NCBI RefSeq assembly: GCF_040712315.1
Contig: NC_134023.1
Location: 62,883,257-62,947,256, forward strand
Reading direction: 5' to 3'
Origin: Castanea sativa
Taxonomy: Eukaryota > Streptophyta > Magnoliopsida > Fagales > Fagaceae
DNA length: 64,000 bases
Shown here: positions 49,046 through 60,666 of the stretch, piece after piece
Layout: every line of letters starts with the position of its first letter
How positions within the stretch are numbered: the stretch's first letter is position 1
Notes under the pieces: generated by a model
The model's database searches: none
What the model saw: only the letters and a program-made list of their open reading frames with translations
What the model was told of the DNA's origin: nothing
Position numbers and translations under genes: made by a program

Positions 49046-49963
49046 CACGGCTGCAGAATAATGGATACCAAAGCGGTTGCTACAATCAACAATGCCCTGG
49101 CTTTGTTCAAATCGACAACCGGATTGCGTTTGGGGCAACCTTCTTGCCTTATTCCGTATATGGTGGTGCCCAAACTACACTCAACTTCTATGTCTTTAAG
49201 GTAGTACAATATTTCAATTTAATTAATTTATCAATTACTTCTAATTTTTGGATACACATATAAGATCATATCATATGTTATTTCTTTTTTCTCGTGAAAA
49301 AATTCATCTTAACAAGTGTTATAGATATGTTTGAAATTCTTCTGGTTTTAGTTGTAACAGTGTATGTTTGAATTTCCTTTTTCTCGTTTTATTTATTTTT
49401 ATATACAACTTTTTAAATTTTAAAGTTTCAATATTTTTTCTATACACAATTTATTTTTACCTAACTTATTTTTTACAACGGAGAATTTAAGTGTCCATGT
49501 TGTTTTGCACAAAAAGATTCATTTTTTTTCCTCTTTCATTAGTCTTTATACCTTCATTTACCTTTCAAAATATTACAAACTAATTTGCATGGCATGTACA
49601 ATGAGGCAGGATAATGTATATGGACACTGGTGGTTGCAACTTGCTAATACGTATCTAATGGGATATTGCCTATTCTCGTTCCTACCTAATGGCGCTTCAA
49701 GGGTTACATGGGGAGGAGAGGTGATAAACAAAGGGTTTGGTGAGCAGCACACCACAGCACAAATGGGCAATGGCCATTTCGCGGAAGAAGGGCCCACCAG
49801 GGCTAGTTTTATCCAAAATCTCAAAGTTATAGATCATGAACAAGTTCTCAGGAGACCCAGGGACATTCATGAAATCGTTACGAATCCCAGTTGCTATAAT
49901 CTTTTAAGACAGAACGACTTCTTTTATTATGGTGGTCGTGGTAGAAGCTTCCTTTGTCCTTGA
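47656..49963 (+). pseudogene. Neprosin-domain gene copy 2, stop in last codon of exon 1
   Basis: Exons by comparison with copy 1: 47656-47844, 48039-48125, 48231-48461, 48576-48746, 48849-48902, 49057-49200 and 49610-49963, all with GT-AG edges and phase 0. The only defect found is at codon 63: AAG has become TAG directly before the intron 1 donor (47842-47844). The product would be a 62-residue signal-peptide fragment. The remaining exons are open and keep the family motifs, including the probable catalytic Glu in TIEAG and WGGEV, 107 codons apart. This suggests recent loss, an allele, or rescue by another donor or start; a base-call error is also possible. It lacks the extra exon-like piece of copy 1. 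Confidence 0.85.
48977..49043. repeat. (TA)n microsatellite in intron 5 of neprosin copy 2
   Basis: About 33 TA units ending 14 bp before the exon 6 acceptor; longer than in copy 1. Confidence 0.95.
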
Positions 49964-50355
49964 TTATTTAAATTATTGTTCAAAATTAAAGAGAAAGAAG
50001 GAAAAATAAAAAGATGAGAATTATTTTCTTTATCTCTTCATGTCACACCAAATGTAACTACAAGCCATACGTGATTTGAAACTCTTCGATTCATTAACGA
50101 AAATAAATAGTTATTCTATGTGGTAATAAAATTTTGAAATTATGTAATTTAATATAGTGGAAGTTAAGATTGCATTGTATAGTATATATACACATGCTTT
50201 TCTCCATTCCAAACCAAGAAATCTCATCCTCTTCCCTATTCATTCTATCTTCGTTGGTGTACTTTGAGAATGTGTCTGTCTCCCATTATTTTTGGTGTAT
50301 CAGTGTTTGGGAATGTGATTATGCAAAGGTCTATCAACTTCAAAAACATGGTATC

Positions 50356-50452
50356 ACGTGATAGCCGAAGGAAAGATGAGTTTTTCATGGGTCGCCGTAT
50401 CCCTATACACATCTATGATAAAAGTGATAAAGTGAGAAGGGAAGTCCATAGA
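50356..50452 (-). pseudogene. Antisense fragment of a retroelement accessory ORF
   Basis: On the minus strand it reads 'SMDFPSHFITFIIDVYRD' and 'EKLIFPSAIT', matching the plus-strand ORF at 56590-56700 ('TIDFPSHFILSLIDVYKD', 'DKLIFPSAIM'). It lies exactly between the end of the duplication and the minisatellite, as part of a chimeric junction. Confidence 0.8.
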
Positions 50453-50462
50453 AAAGTCCTCA

Positions 50463-51452
50463 AAGCAAGAGCATGGGTAAAGACCGACGAACACAATCAT
50501 AATGACTATCAAATTCACAAAGCAAGAGCAAGTCATATGATTAAATTCTCATGGTCAATGACTGACGAACACAATCATAATGATGATTAAATTCTAAAAG
50601 TGAGAGTAAGTCATATGATTAAATTCGCATGGTTAAAAATTGATGAGTACAATCATAATGATGATCAAATTCTCAAAAGGAGAGTAAGTCATATGATTAA
50701 ATTCGCATGGTGAAAGACCAACAAACACAATCATAATGACGATCAAATTCTCAAAGCGAAAGTAGGTCGTATGACTAAATTCACATGGTTAAAAACCGAC
50801 AAGCACAATCATAATGACAATCAAATTCTTAAATCGAAAGTAAGTCATATAATTAAATTCGCATGGTTAAAGACCGACGAACTCAATTATAATCACGATC
50901 AAATTCTCAAAGCGAGAGTAGGTCATATGATTAAGTTCTCATGGTCAAAGACTGACGAACAAAATCATAGTGATGATCAAATTCTAAATGCAAGAGTAAG
51001 TCATATGATTAAATTCGCATGGTGAAAGACCAACAAACACAATCCTAATGACGATCAAATTCTCAAAGCGAAAGCAGGCCGTATGACTAAATTCGCATGG
51101 TTAAAAACCGACAAGCACAATCATAATGACGATCAAATTCTTAAATCGAAAGTAAGTCATATAATTAAATTCGCATGGTTAAAGACCGACGAACTCAATT
51201 ATAATCACGATCAAATTCTCAAAGCAAGAGTAGGTCATATGATTAAGTTCTCATGGTCAAAGACTGACGAACAAAATCATAGTGATGATCAAATTCTAAA
51301 TGCAAGAGTAAGTCATATGATTAAATTCGTATGGTTAAAAATTGACGAGTGCAATCATAATGACAATCAAATTCTCAAAGGGAGAGTAAGTCATATGATT
51401 AAATTCGCATGGTTAAAGACCAACGAACACAATCATAATGACGATCAATTCA
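50463..51452 (+). repeat. 78-bp minisatellite, about 12.7 units, with 312-bp higher-order repeat
   Basis: The 'gatcaaattc' core appears at 50507, 50585, 50663 and every 78 bp to 51443, without a single indel. Units code for the same 26-residue repeat as the array at 19256-19738, with stops in a few units (gtgaaag for gttaaag). The four-unit block starting at 50771 is repeated almost exactly from 51083 (312 bp later), showing recent amplification of a four-unit segment. Confidence 0.95.
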
Positions 51453-52123
51453 TGATTATGTGTTTGGGCTTTCTCTTCTCACAACCCTAAACATATATAA
51501 GGATTATTTTAAGGGTCATATCAGGTTGTACAGCCAAGAGCACAATTGCACAAGAGCATAATTCCTCAAGTGTGATCGGAAACTTAAATTTGACCTAGTT
51601 CTTGAGAAGCTGTTATGTTTGTACACCGTAGGGTTTTGTGACCAAACAACTTTGTGATCTTCATCAGTTGAAGAATAGAAGAACTTTACAGCCAACATTC
51701 TTCTTAAGTTGGTGATCAAGTCACATACTGGGATCCGCGCATCTTTTGGTTAGTCACGTACTAGGAGCCGTGAAATACACTGAAAGATTGTCACTACAAA
51801 ACAAATCCAATTAGGTATTGGGGTAAAGGTTCAACTGTAGGTTGGTATAAGGTACTGGGATTCCTTTACTTGTAACCGCTTGCTTTGATAATAGTGGATT
51901 CTCAAGAGTGGTGACCTTAAAATCACCCCGTGGGGTTTTTGCCTCGGAGGTTTTCTACATTCGTAAACAAATCACCATGTCAAATTTAATTTCCACTGTA
52001 TTTAGATATTTGGTGATTTGTTTGTGCTGCCACACTTATTGCATGAAATTGAACCTAATTAATTCACTTGGCTAATTAATTGGTTAATTCATTAAAAGAG
52101 GTCAATACATTTTTGGCCTATCA
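51453..52123 (+). repeat. Truncated 5' LTR
   Basis: Aligns to 58011-58681 and ends 'ggcctatca' like the 3' LTR. The homologous start of the LTR is replaced by the 78-bp array. Confidence 0.9.
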
Positions 52124-52125
52124 AA

Positions 52126-52137
52126 TGGTATCAGAGC
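52126..52137 (+). other. Primer-binding site (initiator Met tRNA type)
   Basis: TGGTATCAGAGC, two bases after the 5' LTR. Confidence 0.92.
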
Positions 52138-52186
52138 AAGCACACTCTGATTAGGGTTTAATCTTTGCTGTGAGATCCATTGACCC

Positions 52187-53938
52187 CTGTTTGTCATAAA
52201 AAGAGGAAATTCACTTATTGTACCTCCTTTATTTGATAGAACTAACTATGCATATTGGAAAGTAAGTATGAGAGCTTTCTTGCAGTCCTTAGATGAGAAG
52301 GTATGGCTAGCTATGGAGATAGGCTGGACCAAGCCGAAGGAAGCACCAACCGATTGGGATGATGCAAAGATCAAGAAGGATAACCTCAATAGCAGAGTAT
52401 TAAATGCCTTATTCAGTGTGGTCACAAATGAGGAGTTCAAGAAGATCTCCTCCACTAAAACTACAAAGGAGGCTTGGACCATTCTCCAAACAACCTATGA
52501 AGGAACCAAGACTGTCAAAGTTTTGAAGCTTAAGAGGCTCACTACTAGCTTCGAAGAAATCAAGATGGAGAAGGATGAGTCATTTGATGAGTTCTATGTC
52601 AGGCTCAAGAACATAGTGAACTCAGCATTTAATCTTGGGGAAACTATTCTTGAACCCAAGATTGTGAGAAAAGTGCTCAGATCTCTGCCTGAGAGATTTC
52701 ATGCCAAGATCACGGCTATTGAGGAATCAAAGGATATTGATAAAATTCCCTTGACAAAGCTTGTTGGAAATCTGCAGACCTATGAGTTGGGTTTGTCTAG
52801 GTTAGGGAAGTCAAGCAAGAGCAAGAGCATGACACTAAAGGCCAAGAGCAATGACACTGATGAGTCTTCTGATGATAAAGATTATAAAATGAAGTCCTAC
52901 ATCATCGAGCAGTTCAAGAAATTCATGAAGAATGCCAATGCAAAGGGCTTCGACAAGGACCGTAGGCAATCAAGTTCTTCACAGTCTAAGAGCCAAGATA
53001 AAGGAAAGAATGATGCTAGGGATGGCAGTCAATACAGTGTTCCTTCAGGGCCTAAGTATTTCGGTTGTCAAGGATTTGGTCATATGAAACAAAAGTGTCC
53101 TACTTATCTCAAGTCTATTGGGAAAAGCAAGGCACTTACTACTACCTTGAATGACACTGAACCTGAGGATAATTCCGGAAATGAGGATGACGTAATCCTG
53201 AATGCTTTCACTACCACTGTCAATCCTACTAAAGGGATTGTAGAAGATGTCGATGAAGAAGAGGACTTAGTGGAGTCAAAATTTGAGAAGATGGATGAGC
53301 AAGATGACATCCACACAGCCTATGCAAAACTATACAAGGTCTCGAAGAAACATGAGAAGCTATATAGGTTGGCCACCAAGAAGATCAGTGATGTAGAGCT
53401 TGAACGAGAACAACTCTCCACAAAGTTTGATGAAGCAAATCAAACAATTGGAGCACTAAGGTTTAAGAACAATTTCTTAGCTGAGAAAACCAAGAAGCTT
53501 GAGGCGGAACTATTCCAAGTGAAAGCTCAGTTGGAGAGGACCTTAAGTGCAAAGCTTGATGAGATGCTAAGCATGTAAAAATCTACCTCTGATCGAACCG
53601 GTGTAGGGTATGATTTTTCTTCTGCTAATATTGTTTCTTCTAGTACTACTGTGTTTGTTTTTCCTGCTAACAATGTTGACTCTGAGAATAATGTTGCTAA
53701 AAATGTGATAGCTAGTGAGAACATAGACAAGGATAAACCTATCTTAGGAGCATCCCTTAAGCTTGCTAAGAAAGAAACCAAAAATCCTAGGGCTAAGAAG
53801 AGCAATGCTCAAAAGTCCAAAGAGAAGAAGCAGCATCTCTATCATCATTGTGGTGCCGCTGGATATACTCGACCTAACTGCTATAAGTGGTTAGTCACTC
53901 AACAAAGCAACAACATGATTTCGTCGAGAAGTTAGAAT
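52187..53938 (+). pseudogene. Copia-type gag (UBN2) with two zinc knuckles, one in-frame stop
   Basis: One frame runs through to 53938. The first intact ATG is at 52268 (436 codons to the TAA at 53576). The family start lies upstream: 'PPLFDRTNYAYWKVSMRAF' is in frame, and the expected ATG position appears changed to ATA (52196). Residues 20-170 fit the UBN2 gag domain (TTKEAWTILQTTYEG, LPERFHAKITAIEESKD). A knuckle at about 53060-53100 reads 'YFGCQGFGHMKQKC', its first Cys being Tyr. An acidic, coiled-coil-like part follows. Beyond the TAA the same frame stays open for 120 codons and includes a second knuckle, 'HHCGAAGYTRPNC', also with substitutions. Gag forms the particle that packages element RNA. 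Confidence 0.87.
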
Positions 53939-55966
53939 CAGCTCTCGTCCTCTCTTACTCCTCTTAGAGATCTCCTCAAAGCCTTCATGTTCCTTTTGAA
54001 CTTGAACAATTTCAATTATTTCCCCTCACCGTCGGTTCAAGGGTTTGCTCAAAGGAAAGGTTTACAAGGTATGGAAGGCAAGTGATTCAGTCACTTTTTC
54101 TCACTCCCTCATTTCGTTATGCTTGCATTATTTGTGTCTTTTTTTCTTGAGACATTCTAGTTTTTATGCATTGCTTTATTTGGCTTGTTTTTGTTTGGTT
54201 GTTTTTCAGTTTTTTTTTTTTTTTTTGTTTCTTTCATAAAATAAAAATTTTGAAAAATTAGAAAAATACAGAAACAGTGTGTGTTTGTGTACATTGGTAC
54301 TTATGTACCTTGAATGGCCTGAAACCAAGTTTTCTAAACTTTGTATCTTTTGTAGCTTAGATGAGTATCTCTATACACAACTAAGCAAGTGAGTTTTGTG
54401 GCTCTTTGTTTGTGATGAGTAAGGTTAAGTGATCATTTGTACTTAACACTCATACTAGAAAATCCTAAGAGAAAGGGATAAATAACTATCTCACCACTGT
54501 TGCCCGCCAATCATGAAATGACATCTGTATGCTTCGGCATAGCAAAAGTGCAATGTCAAAAAGCTAAACATAATTGGGTATTTCTTTTCTCTCTTTTATA
54601 TGCCTATGCATGATATGCTTAATAAAAGAAAAATATGCAAAGAAAAATAAAAGAAAAAAGATCAAAATACTTTATATATGATTGCAAGCGTGTATTCTAG
54701 GAGATGTGGGAGCTATAGGATGTACCTCGAAGGTGATAGTCCCCATCAAACAATTATGATCATGTGTGAGTTAAATTGATTTTCTCATATCTCAAATTGT
54801 CATAACATAGAGACACTTATGCAATCTTGCAATGTTTTCACACACAACACGCAATATTCTTTGTTAATTCTGATACATGTGCAGGTACAATGTGATTTGG
54901 CCATCACAAGTTTTACATGTGTTGATGTATGCTCACTAAACTGTCTTAACTTGTTTTTGAAATATAAAATTAGTTAGACTTGTTGCGCGCGCGCGCGTGT
55001 GTGTGTGTGTGTTTTGGATCTAAATGCATGATTTTTTTTTCTTGTTGAGAGATGTTTTGAGAGGTTAAAATGTTGTTTGGATCCTTGGTTGAGTTGCATG
55101 TTTGATTGCATTCATGTCTGTGTTTTTCTCTTCTTGAAAAATTGTTTTTAAGCTATCTCAACAGCTCCTCGACACCTAGCTTATCTATCGAGCTCTTCAA
55201 CTACTTTTTATCACAATCTCGATAGCTTCTCGATAGCTCCTCGATCCATCGAGAAAGTTTATGTCTCCTCGATAACTGCTCGATAGCTCCTTGATATATC
55301 GAGCTTGTTTCCGCTATGGACACCTCTAGACACCAGCTCGATAGCTACATCTATCGACCCTTTTAAAGCTCGACACCTCTGACACCTCTCGATCTGTCAA
55401 GAATTACTAAGCTTCTATATATAGGGTCAGCGCAATTCGAACCTCATTTCTCTCAATCCCTCTCGATTCCTGTTGTCTCTTCACCTCCCAAAACCTATCT
55501 TTCTCACTCCAAACTTCATCTTCAAGGATTTTTTTGCCTAGATCAAGTTTTTCTTCACTTGGTAAGGGTCCTAATCCTTCTTATTCATGCATTTCATGCA
55601 TTTGACCTAACTTTTTGGGATTTTTTTGAAAAATTTTGGGTTTTTCAAAAATGATGAAGTTTTTGCAAAATTTTTGGGATGGGTTTTGTATATTTGATCT
55701 TAAAACATCATGCATTGCATCACATGTGCATTATAATGATGTTTCATGCATTTTAGATGTGTGTTTACATTGCGGAGCTAATTGTGTGATGATAGGTTTG
55801 GATTGGGCTGAGCCCATGATGTATTTACTATTGCATATCACATGCTCATGCATTTTCATGCATACATACCTTCAAGTTTCTATATTTTGCTATATTGTCT
55901 CTTGTTGGTGCTTTTCTGATTGTCTCTCTCCCTCTCTCTCTCTCTCTTGTTTACGTTAGTTGCGTC
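53939..55966. other. Non-coding interior of the element
   Basis: About 2 kb without supported coding sequence. It includes (GC)n/(GT)n at 54985-55012, a stretch of 'ctcgatagct' short repeats (55160-55400), and a CT run at 55922-55948 just before the accessory ORF. Confidence 0.6.
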
Positions 55967-57118
55967 ATGGCACCTAAATGTAAGTTTACTCCGTCTTAGA
56001 ACCCTCTTCATTCTAGGGCATCTACCTCTTCTGATCCTACCCCTTCTCATATTCAGTTATGTGATGATAAAGCCCGCAAGGACTTTTCAGAGAACTTTTC
56101 TAGACGACGCATTCCTTCGGAACGCCAAGTCATTTTGTCAGACTTCTCTAACACTGACCTACCCACTATCATTCATAGTAGGGGTTGGGAGTCACTGTGT
56201 GATGTCCTGGTCACTTGTCCATCTGTACTGATCCAGGAGTTCTAATCCAACATGCATGAATTTGATCATTTAGTACCTCTCTTTATTACTCGCGTTCGAG
56301 GTACACGCATTATGGACACTCTGGATATTGTATCCGACATGCTTCATGTCCCTAGGGTAGCGCATCCTAATTACCCTAGTTGTGAGCGTCTTAAGATTGT
56401 GTCTAAAGATGCGCTTATTTCTACTTTTTGTGAGCGACCCTCAGATTGGGGTGAGCATCAATTTACTTCTTATTCGACCTTTGCTAAAGGTCCTAGGTTC
56501 ATTAACATGGTTATGACCTTTGTTTTTCATCCTCTTTCTCACTATAACTCTATTACAGAGCCTCGTGCTTGATTTTTGTTACCCCTCATAGAGCATCTTA
56601 CCATTGACTTTCCCTCTCACTTCATACTCTCCCTTATAGATGTCTATAAGGATACGGCGACCCGTGATAAACTTATCTTCCCTTCTGCTATCATGAGGAT
56701 TCTACGCCACTTTTCTGTTCTCTTTCCTGTGTCCGACCACTTCTATGTCATCTATGCCATAGACGCCACTACCGTTAAACGGAGCGAGGCATAGCTACAT
56801 TCGAGACTATCTGGATCGACAGTTCCTCCAACTTCTATAGCTCCATCCACATCCATTCCCTCTTCTTCTACGGGCGGTGTGACACTCGAGGACATTGTGG
56901 CATAGCTTGTGCGCATGGATGCTCGCCTTGACACTCTTAGTGATGAGCTGTGTCAGGTGAACACCCGTGTTGGTTGTATCGCTCGATGACAGGCTATCAT
57001 AAGTGGCTTCATTGCTTCTCCTCCTCCTACTCCAGAGGCTTCTGAGGATGAGGACGATGATGATGATGTTGAGGATAGTGATGCTAGCTCTTCTGGTGAT
57101 GACGAGATGTCTACTTGA
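55967..57118 (+). pseudogene. Accessory retroelement ORF ('putative plant transposon protein' type), several stops
   Basis: A single frame from ATG 55967 (MAPKCKFTPS) to TGA 57116-57118, about 383 codons, contains six internal stops but no frameshift. The text 'HSRGWESLCDVLVTCPS', 'MHEFDHLVPLFITRVRGT', 'DWGEHQFTSYSTF' and 'LTIDFPSHFILSLIDVYKD' matches the conserved domain found in many plant retroelements and labelled putative plant transposon protein (PF20167, from memory). The end is a helical stretch (RMDARLDTLSDEL) and an acidic tail (EDEDDDDDVEDSD). Its role is unknown. The stops TAG, TGA and TAA mostly fit C-to-T changes on either strand. Confidence 0.8.
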
Positions 57119-57681
57119 CACTCTTACTCTTTGTCACTAGTGACAAAAAGGAGTAGTAATTTTGGGATGAGAATAGTCATACTCATAGGGGAAAGGTTAG
57201 TATAGGAAGTTTTTGTTAAGGGGAGTGTTCATGTTTCTGAGGGATGTAGTGAGGATTTTGATGTATCTTTTTCTTTTCTTTCTTTTAGATACATTCTTCT
57301 TGTACCTTAGGTTTTTTGACCTTTTGACATACATTGTACTAATATTTGTGTTATATATATTTTGATGTATGTTATTTCACCTTTCTCTCCATGTGTTGTT
57401 TCTTTTCTCTCTTTATACACATTTTTCTTATTATCTGTATGCAATCTTTTATTTCTGTTTCACAAAAAAATGTCTTGATGAGTTTTGTTTAAGTGTTTCA
57501 GAAATGCAGGCTGTCAAAGTCTTCTTGCCATAAACTCTCTTCTTGCAAAGGTTTTCAAGAGTTTGTGTTAGGATAGATTTTATTGTACTCAACAAGTGAG
57601 TATGAGTTGAGTGATTTATGACTCCTTTCATATGTTCATTTGTTTGTTGTGGTTTTGTCATGGATTGCCAAAGGGGGAGAT

Positions 57682-58681
57682 TGTTATGACATATGTGATT
57701 GAATGTTAGAAACATATGTCAACATTTTATACATTGACTAATCCTTTAACAAAACGCATTTTACCTGTAATTGGGTAGATCTAGGATGTGTTTAATGCTT
57801 CAAGAAACAAGGTTTTAAGTTCAAATGTTAAAGCCATGCAAGTCTATCTAAGAAACAAGTGAAGAAGTGTTGTTCATTAAAGCTCGACAGCTAGCATCTA
57901 TCAAGGTTTAAAGAGCTGTTTCAGCCTGAGGCTCGACAGCTGCTCGACAACTAGGGTATCTGTCAAGGTTTATGAAATTTAGATTTTCAGTTCTGATTTT
58001 CATCAAATCCGTGATTATGTGTTTGGGCTTTCTTTTTTCACAACCCTAAACATATATACGAATTATTTTAAGGGTCGTATCAGGTTGCACAGCCAAGAGC
58101 ACAATTGCACAAAAGCATAATTCCTCAAGTGTGACCAGAAACCTAGTTTGCCCTAGTTCTTGAGAAGCTACTATGTTTGTACACCATAGGGTTTTGTGAC
58201 CAAGCAACTTCATGATCTTCATTGGTTAAAGAACAGAAGAACTTTGCAACCAACATTTTTCTTAAGTTGGTGATCAAGTCGCATACTTGGATCTGCCCAT
58301 CTTTCGGTTAGTTATGTATTGGGAGCTGTGCAATACAAGGAGAGATTATCACTAGAGAACAAGTCCAATTGGGTATTGGGGTAAGGATTCAACTGTAGGT
58401 TGGTATAAGGTACTAAGATTCCTTTACTTGTAACCATTTGTTTTGATAATAGTAGATTCTCAGGAGTGGTGACCTTAAAATCACCCGATGGAGTTTTGGT
58501 CTCGGAGGTTTTCCCCATTCGTAAACAAATCACCATGTCAAATTTAATTTTCGCTGCATTTAGTTATTTGGTGATTTGTTTGTACTGCCACTCTTATTGT
58601 ATGAAATTGAACCTAATTAATTCACTTGGCTAATTAATTGATTAATTCATCACAAGGGGTCAATACATTTTTGGCCTATCA
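57682..58681 (+). repeat. 3' LTR, full length
   Basis: TGTTATGACATATG ... GGCCTATCA, 1000 bp, directly after the polypurine tract (57670-57681). It is the reference copy of LTR family A in this window. Confidence 0.92.
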
Positions 58682-59608
58682 GTACATACCTTCATCTCTT
58701 GCCCTCTTTTCTCCTTGACCCCTTTGTCTATTCATGTTAAAAAGGGGGAGAGTATACTCCAGAGTAGTATATCGGAGAGTTTTTTCTTTTCTATATGACT
58801 ATTTTGGTATATGATTAAGTTGCTCACATGTTTCACATCATGTTTACTTGATCGCAATTTACTTGTTACATTATACTTGTCATTTTATTACTTGCTTTAC
58901 CTTGAGGGTCTAATGTGTTTTGTGCAAGTGTTTCAAGTTACAGGTATATATATGTTCCAATTTCATCACAACTTCTATGATTCATGATAAAGGGAGTGAT
59001 ATGATAGAGGGAGAAAGAGAGAAAGAGCTTTGTGTTATATTAACTATGTTTATTGTTTTGCTCATAGTTCATGATATAGTTTAGCTATTTAAACTATATT
59101 TTATTTGTACCTTTGCTTTGTAGCTTAGTGCTTTTAGTTAATGTTATGCATTTTTCTTTAGTACTTAACACTTGTGCCCTTGTTGGATTGAATATTCTTG
59201 ATACAACTACCTTGTGTTTTTGTATCGGTTGAGTGTTGGACATGCAAATGATACTTTGCATTGAGCTTATTAGCTTGCATGTCCGGATGTTCATTCCTTG
59301 TGTGAATGTTCATTGTGATCACTATTTATAGTGATTGTTCATGTTTGGTCAAGTCATGCTTTATTGCTTTAATCTTTACTACTTGATCACATTGTGCTTG
59401 CTCCATATGCACTTCAAGATTTCTGCTTACAATGATCTTCTTGTGTTATTGTTTTCAGGAAAAACTTGTTCGTATGGTTCAAGAGCTCCACAATTTCTAG
59501 AGTTAGGTGTGAATGAGTTTTGGCAACTGTTCCCAACTCACATTTTAAGTCTAGAGTCAGTTTTAGGGTTTTGTCACGGAATAGCCAAAAGGGGAGATTG
59601 TAAGGTTG
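58682..59608 (+). mobile_element. 3' internal remnant of another LTR element
   Basis: Non-coding DNA with retroelement style ('taaaaagggggagagt' at 58739) that ends in a polypurine tract AAAAGGGGAGAT (59597-59608) beside the LTR at 59609. The rest of this element to the left is missing, apparently replaced by the element 51453-58681. Confidence 0.65.
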
Positions 59609-60666
59609 AATTTATTCAATCAAGTGTTGGCTTTATTCCGTGCCAAATTTGCTTGTGATATAGCAATCAGTTACCCTGTATTTAGGTGAGAATTATATAA
59701 GGGTAGTGTGTAAGAGAGTGTGAAGAAACCTCAAATGTGTGCAATCAAGAAGAGCCTCGCGACTGGATCTCGCGAGTAGCAAGTCACCAAAGGTGACACA
59801 CATGTGGAGCTAAAGGGTCGTGACAGCTGGAGTACTACAGGATAAAACTTCCAATCTAGATAGGCAGCTAGCTCAAACTCACGACTCGTTCCAGTCGCAA
59901 GGTTGAGTCGCCAGAATGCCCTTTTTGGATGAAAACTAACGTTTCACATTTCTCATACACCCTACTATAAATACCCTTATACTCACGAAATGTAGAGAGC
60001 TTCTAGAGAGAATTTTGAGAGAGAAATCCTAAAGAAAAACAAGATTGACTCATCCACAATCTTCATCCTTTGATTCTCCAAATTCCTCTACTCTCACCCT
60101 TTCCATTGACATATTCTTGAGAGGTACATTTAGCCAAATCCTTATCTCACCATACCCATATCAGTGAGGAGGTATTTTGGTGCTTGGGAAGCAGTTCAGA
60201 AGGGTCCAATTCATTTGGTTTATGCAATGGGCGATTGCGGGATCCGATGAGCTAGAGAAGACAAGGTTCGACGTAACTCTGTTGGAGCAAGAAGCTTGGA
60301 AGGCTTAGGTGCACTGGGTAGATTAGGCTTGGAGGGTCTGCTATTCATGTATCCCAACTTTATTCTCTAGTAGATTATTGACCGCTTGGAGAGCGGCAAA
60401 GAGGTTTTTCACCAAGTGCTTCGGTTTCCTCTTCGATAACACATCGCCGTGTTATCTTTGTGTTTGCATCTCTCTTCTCTTACTCTTACATATTAATTGA
60501 TGTTGTGTTGTGATTAATTATGGTTTAGAGTGTTTATTATTTTGGGTATTGCTTGTACTTATCATTTTGCATATCTATTGTTTAAGTATAAGCTTGTGTT
60601 GTTATTTTTGTAATTGGAGATCTGAACGTTCATTGGTGTTTTATATGCTATTTGAACTTTCACACT
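59609..60666 (+). repeat. 3' LTR (family B)
   Basis: Starts TGTAAGGTTGAA after the polypurine tract. It contains a probable TATA box (ctataaataccc, about 59964) and the blocks shared in reverse with 7190-7765. Its right border is uncertain because the next LTR starts there. Confidence 0.75.

Larger units (their letters stand above)
46443..50350 (+). repeat. Segmental duplication, copy 2 continued
   Basis: Continues the copy that begins near 33990 and was split by the Helitron. It aligns to 2405-6535 in order, including promoter region, all neprosin exons and 3' flank. Confidence 0.9.
51453..58681 (+). mobile_element. Copia-related retrotransposon, 5' truncated, no pol
   Basis: The left LTR (51453-52123) lacks about its first 330 bp compared with the right LTR (57682-58681, 1000 bp, TG...CA). 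A primer site TGGTATCAGAGC lies at 52126-52137 and the purine tract AAAGGGGGAGAT ends at 57681. The interior has gag (about 52187-53938) and an accessory ORF (55967-57118) but no protease, integrase or RT, so this is a non-autonomous relative. The left break joins the minisatellite at a short stretch of shared bases (gatcaa/ttc). Confidence 0.88.

Noticed and set aside
52126..52137. tRNA-like sequence TGGTATCAGAGC
   Set aside because: It is the complement of the initiator Met tRNA 3' end used as retroelement primer site; no tRNA fold is present.
57449..57715. 88-codon minus-strand frame across the 3' LTR border
   Set aside because: Overlaps the polypurine tract and LTR start of a plus-strand element; chance frame.
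59335..59658. 107-codon frame (MFMFGQVMLYC...)
   Set aside because: Runs across the polypurine tract into the LTR; no domain recognised, most likely chance.
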